From NCBI RefSeq assembly GCF_002099425.1, contig NW_018343991.1, forward strand, positions 12,157,001 through 12,221,000: a stretch of 64,000 nt of DNA, given 5' to 3'. The DNA is from Phascolarctos cinereus (taxonomy: Eukaryota; Chordata; Mammalia; Diprotodontia; Phascolarctidae). Position 1 is the first letter of the stretch. Each line of letters begins with the position of its first letter. The notes beneath the pieces were generated by a model. That model searched no databases, was not told the DNA's origin, and was given only the letters and a program-made list of their open reading frames with translations. The translations under genes were made by a program, and so were the position numbers. Positions 12,301 to 24,243 of this stretch are shown here, one piece after another.

Positions 12301-15300
12301 TGTAAGTGCTTAAGTGGGGCTGGGACCTTTCTAAGTTGGATGGATAGGACTCTGTGGCCAGAACCACAGCTGGGCACTAGTAGATATGGAGGAGGGGAAC
12401 AAAACTTTTTTGGCATGGGATAAGTTAATGGAGCATCCCCCATACTGTGCTGAATGTCCAATAGGCCTCTTTGGTAGCTTTTGGCTTTAAGAGATCACAT
12501 TTTTACCTGTCATGTATCAACCTCAGTGAGACACAGAAATGATGTGAGGATTCTAGAGGGAAGGAGAGAGATGATCACGGTTTCTTTTAGAACTGGGATT
12601 CTTAATCTTTTTTAAAATTTTTTTGGTCACAGCACCCAGGGTAGTCTGGTGAGGCCTAGAGATCCCTTCTCAGAATGATGTTTTTAAATGCATAAAATAA
12701 AATGGAATCACAAAGGAAACTTATAACATTGAAATTGTGGTTCTTAAAATATTAAAAAAAGTTTATTGACCCTAGGTTAAAAGCCCTTGTTTTATAACAA
12801 TCACTTTCATGGCAGTTCTGCCCTGGGGCTGAATGAGAAAGGATTGAGGTCTTGGGCACTTAGAATTATTGAGTTCAGTTTTTTGCTTCATCTATAAAAT
12901 GAGGAAAATAGCTCATTGTCCACCTCACAGGGCTGTTGTAAAGACCAAATAGATTAATGGGTGATAGCTGTACAGAAATCATGAATAGAATAATGATGTG
13001 GTAGAATGTGAGCTTCCTCCCCTCCTCTAATGCTTCTTCATGACATGGAAAGTGACACAGGACCCTCAAAAGCCCTGTGACACTGGAACATAATATCTAC
13101 CAGCCGATTAGCAAGGCCTCAAGTAGAGGACCTCAGAGTACTTGCCATCCAGGCACTAGGCCAGCAGAATCAGCCAAAGGGCAATGAGTTATTTGGCCAT
13201 AACAATTCTTGTGGCTTGACTGTCAGGTCCTAGAGGAGACTTGAGGAAAAAGGGATCAGCGTCAGTGAAGGAAATGTTCACATGAATGCAATCATGTGTC
13301 CCTGAAGTATTGGTGTATGTAATATGACATAAATGAACAGGAAGCAGCCTCCTATAATGGGTAGAGAGCCAAACCTGGAAATAAGAAGACCTGGGTTTGA
13401 ATCTCACCTTATTATCTGTGTGGCTCGAGGCCAGTCTGGGCCAGATACATTTTAGGTCTCAGTTTCCTTACCTACAAACTGAGTGGGCTAAACCTTCTGA
13501 CTTCTTCCAGCCCTAGATCTGTTCTTCTATGATCTAGGTTTCTATGATCCTATGGAGTCAGCAAGACTAGGATTCAAGTGCTCTTTTTGATATGTATGGG
13601 CTATGTGACCCTGAGCAAGTCACTTAACTTTTCAGAGTGCCAGACAGCTCTCTAAGACCATAAGTTACAGAGCAGCTGCTGATCTGTGTTTTCAGTGTCT
13701 CCTCATGGAAGTTCCCCATACCAATGAAATCACAAATTCAACCCCCCAAAAGAGAAAAATACATCAATAGTCTATTAATATTAATGTTATGTTCCTTCTA
13801 GCTATCACATGTGTGGTTTGAGGAATATTCATATAATGATAACATTAGATCTGGAAGGGATCTTAGAACATATAATGTCAGAGCTGAGAGGGACCTTATA
13901 GACCATCTAAATGAACTTCCTCGTGTCTTTTTTCTTTTCTGTTTTGGCGAGGCAATCATAGCTAAGTGATTTGCCCAGAGTCACAGTGTCAAGTGTCTGA
14001 GCCAGATTTGAGCTCAGGTCCTCCTGACTCCAGGGCCAGTGCTGTATCCACTGCACCACCTAGCTGCCCCTCCTCATTTCACAAATGGAGAAGCTGATGC
14101 CTGGGAAAGGAAGTGACTTGCCCAGGGTCACACAGTAATTCAAAGGTATAGCCAGAATTAGAACCCATGTCTCTTGACTCCTAACTTAACACTCTTTCCA
14201 CTGTATCACACTGACTCTTGTGACAATGAAATAGCACATTTGAGAGGTATGGCTGAGAAGAAATGGAGGCAGCGAGGCTACAGAGTCCCAGGACCTGGGT
14301 TTACTTCCTGGCTCTGCCTCTTACAATCTGTAAGTAGTACCTACTACCTAGCTATTTAGCTACCTGTATGCTCTTGGATAGGCCACTTGGCTTTATGGAG
14401 CCTAGGTTTCCTTGACTGGAATGAGGTCCCTTCCATCTCTAAAGCTAAAGAGCTCTTGAATGTTATAATTTTAGTATTCAAAGACTTCCTAATGATTTGG
14501 TATGTAGCATCAGTTGTTTCACTTGTATCTGTTTCTTTCTGACCCCATTTTGGGGTTTTCTTGGCAAAGACACTGGAGTGTTTGCCATTTCTCTGAGGCT
14601 AGTCTCTGAGGCTGGCTTGTCTGAGGCTAGATTTGAACCCAGGAAGAGGAGTCTTCCTCACTCTAGGCTTGGCACTCTGTGCACTATGGTGCCACCTAGC
14701 TGTCCTTAGCGTCAGTGTGTATAATTGAGAAACAAGAGTTAATTATTCTTGAGGGTGAATGAATGTCCATGTATCCCATACCCAACTGTATAGCCTGTAG
14801 TCCAGCGAGAAGAGGGTGATACCATTGCTCTGCCTGAAGATGGAGCTGCTATCACAGCCCCAGAAGACTACCCAGATGGTTCATCCCAGCTGGTACTCTC
14901 TGCAGCATTCTTCACTGCTGAGTTCACCCTCCTACAGAAATATTTTGATGTGGATATCAAAGGCAAAACCGTGAGTCACTTTCTACTCTCTCACCATGAT
15001 CCTGGCCCTCCTCCTGGCCACAATTGGGAGTCTGCTTTCCTTTCAGTGTAAAGGATCTAGGGTGGGGGAGGGGTACGTGTAACTTTTAATTAAAAGATTT
15101 GTTCAGTAAAACTTGGACTCAGTCAGAAGACCACAGTCAAAGACCTAGCAGGCCACAGGTTCCTCACCCCTGGTCTAGGGCCTTGTGGTCCATGCCTATT
15201 GGGGTTCCCTCCACCTTTAGTGACAGTCATTCGTTCTCCTGTTTGACTGAATTTTCTGAGGGTTGGGACCCTGGCTTCTTCATCTTTTTATTCTTCAGTG

Positions 15301-18300
15301 CTGAATACAGTATTCATAGATGGTATGTCATAAAGATTTGTCAAATTGAGATTTTATTTTTGTTTTACAGATTGGCAAGCTCCCCCCACATACGACCAAA
15401 ACACTATCTCGCTTTGTGCCTCGGGTAAGTCATTTTCCTGGCTCTGACCCCCTAGATTGGGCCAAATGGAAAAAGAATCACTGCCCGTTTTCCCACAAAA
15501 CTGTCCTTCGTAGTTCACTTTCCTCTAGGTTTTCTAAAGCGTTTTCTTGACCACAACTCCTCGAGCTAAGTAGTACAGACATTATTAGCATTCCAATTCT
15601 ATATATGAGCAAAGAGAGACCTAGAGAGGTCAGAGAACTACAGATTGAGAACTTGAAGGAACCTTAGCAGAACAGCTTACTCAGTCCTCTTACAGATGAG
15701 GAAAATGAGAGTCAGGTTAAATGACTCAAACATAGTAAATATGAGAACCAAGATTTGAACCTGTTTTTTTCTGGCTTAAAAGCTATCCTTCTATCATGCC
15801 ACGCTACCTCCTTTGTGCCCTTCCCCCTGCCTTGTGGAGGAAATGGTGCTGCTGTGGCTGTGGCAAGAGTGCCAAGAAGGGGGCTGGTGAGGACATTTTA
15901 TGCCTGAGATTAAACTTGAAATGCTATAAGCACATTCCCAGGGCCAAGCTGCCAAGAGAGTTGCCATAATACAGAATCAAATGGAATAAGATGAAAATCC
16001 TTTTGTTAATAGGTGTTTTTTTTTTTAATTTCTAGGAGATGTGAGGAGGGGTGTTTTTTTTTAAATCAGCAAGCTAAAAAATTTTAGGTGAAATATCACC
16101 CCAGCACACTGAATTTTTCTCAAATTCATTTATCACACTTGTTCTACCACCAGTTTATTGGTGCTGTTGGACCAACAGATCAATAGCATTCTCTGTTGTC
16201 CCTTTGGTCCAAGAGAAAGCAATGGTGCATCAGAAGTGAATGGACTGTCAAAGTACCAACTTACTGTCTATGTCTTATTTGGAAAAGGTGGCCGGAGGTG
16301 GTTTTATAGAACGTGACTGTGGAAAAGTAACGGAAACATTTTCTCCATTTTCTGGTGCCTGCATACAAGGAGAAACAAAAAAATATATACACTTCCTTTG
16401 TCCAATATAAAAACAGTGATGAGAAATTTTACTCTACTTCTAATGAGACTGACAGCCACAGAATTTGTCTTGAAGAGAATATCTCCAATTCCTACAGGTT
16501 GGTAAGGCTTATCGCAAATCACTGCCTTTGATGACCCAAATCAGAATCAGTAAGCCCCCAAAAGACATCATGAAACCAGGCAAGAGCCAGCTGCACCTCC
16601 ATGGCACAATAGAGATGTTCGCTATTCCTCCCAAGTCAGGTCCTTCCTCCATGTTTGTTCTAGAAATTGTGAGTATTCAAACAATTTCTCTTTCACTAAC
16701 AGGGCCTGTCTATCTTTGTGATTGGTCAGCTTGCTAGAGGGCAATTATTGGGGAACTGATTATATGATCTGATTTAATTGTCTTGATGGCTCCATGTGAG
16801 AAAATATGATTGGCACCTTCAGATATCTAAAAGACTCTCATAGAGGAGAGAGATTAGACTTGGTCCACTTGGTCCTAGAAGGCAGAACTAGGATTAGTTG
16901 GTGAAAGTGATAAGGAGGCAGATTTTAACTTGACATTAGGAAGAACTTCCTAAAAATTCAACCTATCCAACAATGGAGTGGTTGCCTTGGTAGGTAGTGA
17001 TCAGTTCCCTATCACTGGAGGTTTTTATGGAGAGTCTGGATGACCCCTTGTGGGGGAAATTGTAGAGGAAACAGAAAAGGGATATAGATGTTGGATGAGA
17101 TGTCCTCAGAGGCCCCAGTCCAGGGGACTAGAGATTTGATGAGTGGGCAACCAGACTGAGTTGGCCATGGTATAGACGCAGAGTTCAAGAGAGATAAAGA
17201 TCACTCTATTATTTGAAAAATATTTAGAAACTACCCAGAATTGTGCTAGCTGCTTTGCAAGGCATAAGGAACCATAGAGATGAAATCCTTAACTGGTGAG
17301 ATCATGGGGCTGAGGGTATGGGGACTGGGAAAATGGGTGATGATCTTATTTGATCTTGGACTTGAACAGACAAAGAGCAGGAAATGGTTGGGTTGGATGG
17401 TTTCTAAAGTCTCTTCTAGCTCTGATGTTCTACAGATCTATGATTTGAATTCATCCTTATTGACAGGACCAAGGCAAACCATATTGTGTGTTTCCCATCC
17501 CTCTCCCAAACATTTTTATCCTTGTTTCATTGATTAAAATGAACATTCTAGACTATTTTGTAGGGATTGAGCAGTCAGAGAAAAGTAGCTTAGTAGAAAT
17601 GGGAAGTAGTTAATAGAAATGGGAAAGAAGGTCCCCGGAGACTGATAAGAAAGGTGTGACAAAATGAACAAATTGTGTGCAGATGGGCCTTAGGTCTTTG
17701 TTAGCTCTAACTTAAGAGTCACCTCTTTCCTCCCTACTTGCTGCCTCCCCATATCTTTGCTCCTGGAAAATGGGAGGGGGGAGATCCTGAAGCATATGTC
17801 CTTAGCTGAAGGCTGGTTCTGTCTATTGGAGTTAAGAATCTGGAGGAAGGTATATTTGAACACATATCTGAAAGGTTTATGTGTTTGAAAAGTGCTGTGC
17901 TCTTGGACTAACTTCCTATTCTTTGCCACTGGTAGCGTTTCAGCCTGGACATTCAGTACTCATTGAGTGAAGACAAGGTGCACATGGTCACATCCATGAA
18001 CAAGTAAGTAAGGATCACTCACTGGGGCAAGGGCATCCTCTTTGGCAAATACGCACATGGACAAATGTTACAAGTTATATGACACTCACCCATGACATGC
18101 CCACAGAACACATTTGTCTATGAAATGTATAATATTCACTCACTCAAAGAACACACTATTATCTGACATACTAAGCATACGGATATGCCACCTCACATGT
18201 TATATGACACACATGTGAAATGAACACATTTACATGACACTCTGGAGGCTATATATATGTAATATACACTCACCCAAGATGTACACGAAATATACACATG

Positions 18301-19764
18301 GTATACATGAAGTGCATGATACATAGCTTATGATCACACACGCCGCACTCAGATATAATGTTACACTGAGGTATACACACAGAATGTTGCTTCACAGGGG
18401 AAAGAAAATGAGACAATAAAAAGAATCAGCACCGAGCATCCTGGGTAGGTTAAGCCTATCCTACCCAAGTCGTTCCTGGTGGAAGGTGGAGAGACACATT
18501 CAGGAAGAAGAGAAGATGCAATCCTTTGCCCCTAAAGAGCAAATGGCCTCATGACCATGGCTGTAGAATGTGTGGTTATAGGAGGACATAGAACAGAACG
18601 CTATCAGCCTTGATATCTTTCCAGTTCAGGCTTCTTATTAGTAGGAGCCCTCCCAGCCTGAACCTTAGAATGGGTCTTCCCATCCTCCTGCCATGTTTTA
18701 GCCTTTTTTTCCTGAAACAGATGTCCTTGTCTCCCAGGCTGCCCAAATCTCCCTTTTCTACCTCTGACTGGCTCCTCTTTCTTCTCTGCAGATTGCTGGA
18801 CCTTTCTGTGGTGTCTTCTTCCATTAGACCCTTTAAGGTGAATGCACAAAACTTCTATCTTATCTTGCTTTATATGGGGGAGGTGATGTGGTATGACGGA
18901 GAGCATATTGGAGTGGGAGTGAGGAAGACCTGTATTCAAATCTTGCTTCTAATACCAGCTTAGGTGACTATGAACAAATCACTCAATTTCTCTGTACAAT
19001 GAGGATAATCCTGACAGTAGCATCTAATTTGCGGAGTTGTGAGACTCCAATGATATAACATATTTAAAGCACTTCACAAATGTTAAAGCTTTTTATTATT
19101 ATTGGATACCATGTAGCCATGAGAAACTCATAGGGATGACTTTGTTCCAACTTGGTTAATGACAAGAAGGGTCCAGAAAGTAGAAACAGTAACTAAGTAG
19201 TAGTGGGGATAGGTTGTCATGAAGCCACCTGCACTCTTCCTTAAGTCCCCTGACCCGCTCCTGTACACATGCCTAGTACCTTATAAACAGTGGTACATGT
19301 TTACAAGTTGCCTGGGAATAGAATCTGTGGGGGACCTTAATTCTTCCTGGGTTATTACCAGTAAGTAATAAAAAAATAGGAGGTGACAGGATGGCTGTTA
19401 GACAAGAGCTAACCTGGTGTAGTCTAGAGTTGGATTTCAGCAGTGCTGAATACCTTTAATTAATCTGAGTGCTTTATAACAGTTCCCTCTTCTGGTTCCC
19501 TCCTCTTCATAGACTCATGGCTCTCCTTAGGAGATGTCCCCCTTTTCCCAGTATCACATAGATGAGACTTAGTTCCCTGGACCCAGACTCAAAGGGGCTC
19601 TTGTATGAGGAGATAGAAGTCTTTCTACAAATTGTTCAATAGCAGGTAGTGAATTTCCCACGTTCCCTATTCCTGGGAATATCCTGACCATGGAACAAAT
19701 CTGACATGTTTTTATTTTAAAATTTTGCATCATCTCTTGTTTTCATATCACCTTAATTTTCTTT

Positions 19765-19801
<37 letters not shown>

Positions 19802-22800
19802 TTCCTCTTCCTTTTCCTCCTCCTCTTCTAATCCTCTAGAGAGTCATTCCTTATAACACAGACTAAAAAAAAAAAACCAAACAGAAAAGAAATCAATTCA
19901 TCAAAACTAATCAATGCATCAACTGAGTTTGACAGTGCCTAGCATAGTTCTTGGCATAAAGTAGGTACTTAATCAATGCTTGACTTGATTTGACAACGTG
20001 CAACATTCTACATCCCAGAGTTGCTCACCTGTACAAAGAAGAGAAAGAATTACATTCTTCTGTTTCTTTTTCGGGGTCACATTTGGTCATTATAATTACA
20101 TAGCATATGGTTTCAATGTTTTTCCTTCCATTTACATTCTTGTCATTGTATGTATTGTTTTCCTGCTTTGGCTCATTTCATTTTGCATTGGTTTCTGCTG
20201 ACATGCTTGATAGAATAATAGCCTGTTGTGCCAAAGCAGAGACAAGTGGTCAGACTACACCACTAGATCGGGTCTAGCCAGGTGTTAGTGAACTCTATTG
20301 ACTCCCTGCTGTCATGAGAAAGGGAAGGGTTAGGTTGTGAATCAGATGCATGACAACAGCACTTCCCATTTTTCTCTGTGTTCAACATCCCTGAGGCTTT
20401 TTTCTTTCTTTCTTTTTTTTCTTTTGGTGAAGAGGAAGAGAGGGATAAGATGAATAGCTGTGAAACAATTGGCACAAAACCTCGACTTCCTTAGTACTGA
20501 GTACCTGGGTTTCATGAACTAATGACATTAGTGACCAGCTCTTGTTACCATGGCTAACACTCTGTTTGTGGGCAAAGGCAGAAATCTATAGCCTATTCTT
20601 GTCTCAAAACACTGACCTACTGGTGGTTTTATATATCTAGAACTACTTGTAGGGACTTCTAACTCCTAATCAATCAACTAATAAACATTTATTAAGCACT
20701 CACTATATGCCAGGCACTGTGCTAAGAGCTGAGTATACAAGTAGAGTCAAAAGATAGTCCCTGCCCTCAAGGACCTTACAATCTAATGAGAGAGATGATA
20801 TGCAAACAAATATATACAAAACAAGTTATATACTGGATAAATAGGAAACAATCAACAGAGGGAAGGCACTAGAATAAAAATGGGTTGGGGAAGGCTTGCA
20901 GTAAAAGATGGGATTTTAGTTGGGACTTAGAGAAAGCCAGGGAGGTCAGTAGGTAGAGTAGAGAAGGGAGAACATTCTGGGTATGCAAATAGGACCCCAC
21001 TCTGCAGGACACACTGCAGACAGGATGACCCCATCCCAAACCAGCGGCTCAGCACTTATTTCACCAGGGAAGAAGGAACGAGCTCTCCCAACCATCCCCT
21101 CTCTCTTTCTCCCCCTCTCAGCAGCCCTAGCAGCTTTAAGTCACCATACAAATGTCAATTTGTTCCCTAAAGTGGTAGGATCTGGCCAAACCCTTACTAT
21201 GTCAAACAAGAGGGTCCTTCCCCTCCATCTTCTGAGAAGGTTAGCATGCTGAGACAGTGGGTAATAACCAGCAGTAGATGCAATCCTCTTACTTCTTGCT
21301 GGCTTTTTGGAAGAGATATCTACCTACTGGCTTGTGGGAGATGCTACCGTCAGCCCATCCAGGGGTAGATGAGCCACGTCTGTTCTTGCTAGTGTAAGGG
21401 AGATATTCCCAACTCCTCAATCCCAGTGCATGGAACTAATAAAATGCTCAGGCAAAGAGGTATTCTCCCTGATAAAGGAGTCAGGGCGTGAATCAGGGAT
21501 TCTTAACATTTCTTGTTTCATGGGCCCGGTTGGCAAGTCTCATAAAGCGTATGGCCTTCTTCTCAGAACAATAGTTTCATATGCATAAAATAAAATACAT
21601 AGGATTTTTTTCATACATAGGATTATAAAGAAACCAATTATTTTGAAATACAGTCATTAAAATATTAAAAAAACAACAACAATAAATTGTCAGACCTCCG
21701 GTTAAAGACTTCTGGTGTAGAGGATCTTGTTAGTTACATTAATTGGGTTTGTGGAGTGTGGGGTACTCCTCTAACATTAACATACAGAGCCATGGCAGTA
21801 CTCAAGGTGCTAACTGCACCTGGTACAGTGGACAAAACCACTGGAGATGCAGTCAGCAGACATGGGTCTGAATGTTGGCTCTGGCCCATACTACCCATGT
21901 AACCTTGGGCAGGGTTATTTGGGCCTTAGTTTCCTCTTCTGTAAAACAAGAAGATTGGACAAAATGACCTCTAAGGGACCCTTTCTGTGCTGAATCTGTG
22001 ATACTTTGTTTTCATGAACTTCATGGCAGCTCAGGCAAACAAGGGTAAGCCCTCGTTGATGAGAGCAGGGCTTCCTGTGGAGGGGACCACCTTCTTGCAA
22101 AGCCCTAGGACCCCAGAGCAGTGCAGCCTTGTCCTGGTCCTCAGTTTTCCAAAAGGTCTCAGGGCCCTGTAATATTCAGAGAGCCTTCACCTTCTTCCTC
22201 CCAGGGCTCAATCCAATCAAGGTCTCTGTTCTATTACCTTCTGGGATTGGGTATCTAGAATGAAGACCAGGCTGTACCTCCATCCTTTGTACGGGGGTAT
22301 GGCCAATAGAAAATGGGGAAGAGTCCCAGGTTTCTTATCTATAAAATGAGAAAGTTTCACTAAGCTATTTCTAAGATCTCTCGTCCCTCTGACACTTTAT
22401 TTTCAAAGCCATAGTTTTCTGATACCCTATGTTTGTTTCTTGCAGGAGAAAAAGCTGAAAATTTTTTTAACTAGTTTACTCCAAGAGGCTTATGTACCAG
22501 TCATCAATGGTGAGGGCCAAAAGGCATTTTGCTTTTCCCATGGGGCAGCTGACTAATTCGGTGGGGAGAGGGCAGGCAGAGACCCTGGGCAGTGGAGGTG
22601 TTACTTTGGTTAAAGGTCTTGCCTGTTCATTGTGTTTGAATGTGACAAGATGAGTAGGGGTAGGAGCAATGATAAGCTGCTGGGGAATCCAGTCTTGGTC
22701 TTAGCATCTTGAACATCACACCCAGAGACAATGACAGCAGCAAGAACTCTGGACTGGAATTCAGGAGCCCGTATTAGTTGGGATACATAAGGCTGTGTGA

Positions 22801-24184
22801 CCTTGGCATGACCTAAATCTCCTAAAACCTCAGTTTCCCCATCTGCAAAATGGGGATGATAATACTCATCCCACCTACATCATAAAGTTGTCAGGAGAAA
22901 AATGCTTTGTAAGGTATTGTGGTACAGAGGTCAGAGTATTGGAGTTGGAGTCAGAAAGACATGGGTTCAAATCCTATCTCAGATCTTTACTAGTGGCATG
23001 ATCTTGGTCAAATTACTTAAACTGTCTGGGCCTCAGTTTCCTCATCTGTAAAATGGAGGATTGGATGACCTCTGAATTTCCTTCCAGTTCAAAATTCTAA
23101 ATTTTATGAGCTTTAAATGCTATAGAGATGTTGAATCTCCTTGACTTCATCCCATACCCTAAGATGTCTCTCCTTTTCTCCCTAATTCATTCCTAGTTTT
23201 GGCCCCTGCTGATAGTGTCTTCTTGACTTTTTTCAGGTGCGCTCGAAGTTGGGTTCCCGCTTCCAGACTTCCTAGGCACGAAGTATGGCCAATCAGAGCT
23301 GGCCATTGTGGAGGTATGGGTTAGGGCCCTTTCTGCTTCCTGTCTGCCTTATCTCTAAAGTTGAGGGGTGGGGGGAGCTAAGAGGTCTGGACTGACACAA
23401 AGAGAAGACAAGTTTCAAACTCCCTTCCCCTCCCCAGCCCACTATAACCCCTACCCAGACTAAAGAGCAGCGTTTTGCCTAGGGAATGAAGCACCACCTA
23501 GGAATCAGGCCTAGCTTGAAGTCCTAGCTCTGGTTGTTTGACTTCGGGGAAGTCACCTTCCTTCTTGATGCCTCTTTCTGGCTTTTCCTCTGATGGCCAA
23601 GGGGCCTGGAGTCTTTCCACAGTTCCATACTATCTCCCTGAACCAGAGGAAGCTAGAGGTGATATCTGTGATTGGCTAAGGCACTGATTAAAAATGCCAT
23701 GGATAATCCTGGTCCCAGAAATATCAGTGGTTCCCTCTTTCCGTGCTTCTAGTTCACACATTGCTTTGTGCAAAGGAACCAGGTCAGGTATTATTATTCC
23801 TGGTTTTTTTTTTTCAGAGAAGATATTGAAGCTTCATAGAAAGGAGGTAACTTGCCTAAGATCACGTAGCAAGTTAGAGACAGAGCCAGGAGCAGAAAAA
23901 TGAGAGTAGCCTTTACAGAAAGCCCACAGACACTAAGATAAATCTCAGGGTTGCTTAAGCATGTGACTCTGAGCCCCTAGGCTCTGGTTCTTTGTTTTGT
24001 AGGGTCTGAATGAAATCCTAAGAGGGCAGGGAAAGATTGTGGGTCGATTGCTCTAGAAACAGACTGCCTAGCTGAACAGAAATCTTCCTCTTTGTACACC
24101 CTTCCTCTCTTCTTAGTGGATTATGGTGTCCAGCTTAGACACCTGCCATCGAGCCAACCAGGCCATTCCCAGAGGCTGGGGCAG

Positions 24185-24243
<59 letters not shown>

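Noticed and set aside
14801-14802. Alternative BPIFB6 exon 9 acceptor at CTGTAG
   Set aside because: Using it would remove PVV and put the exon out of frame; the upstream TATAG acceptor keeps the frame and the human-like residues.
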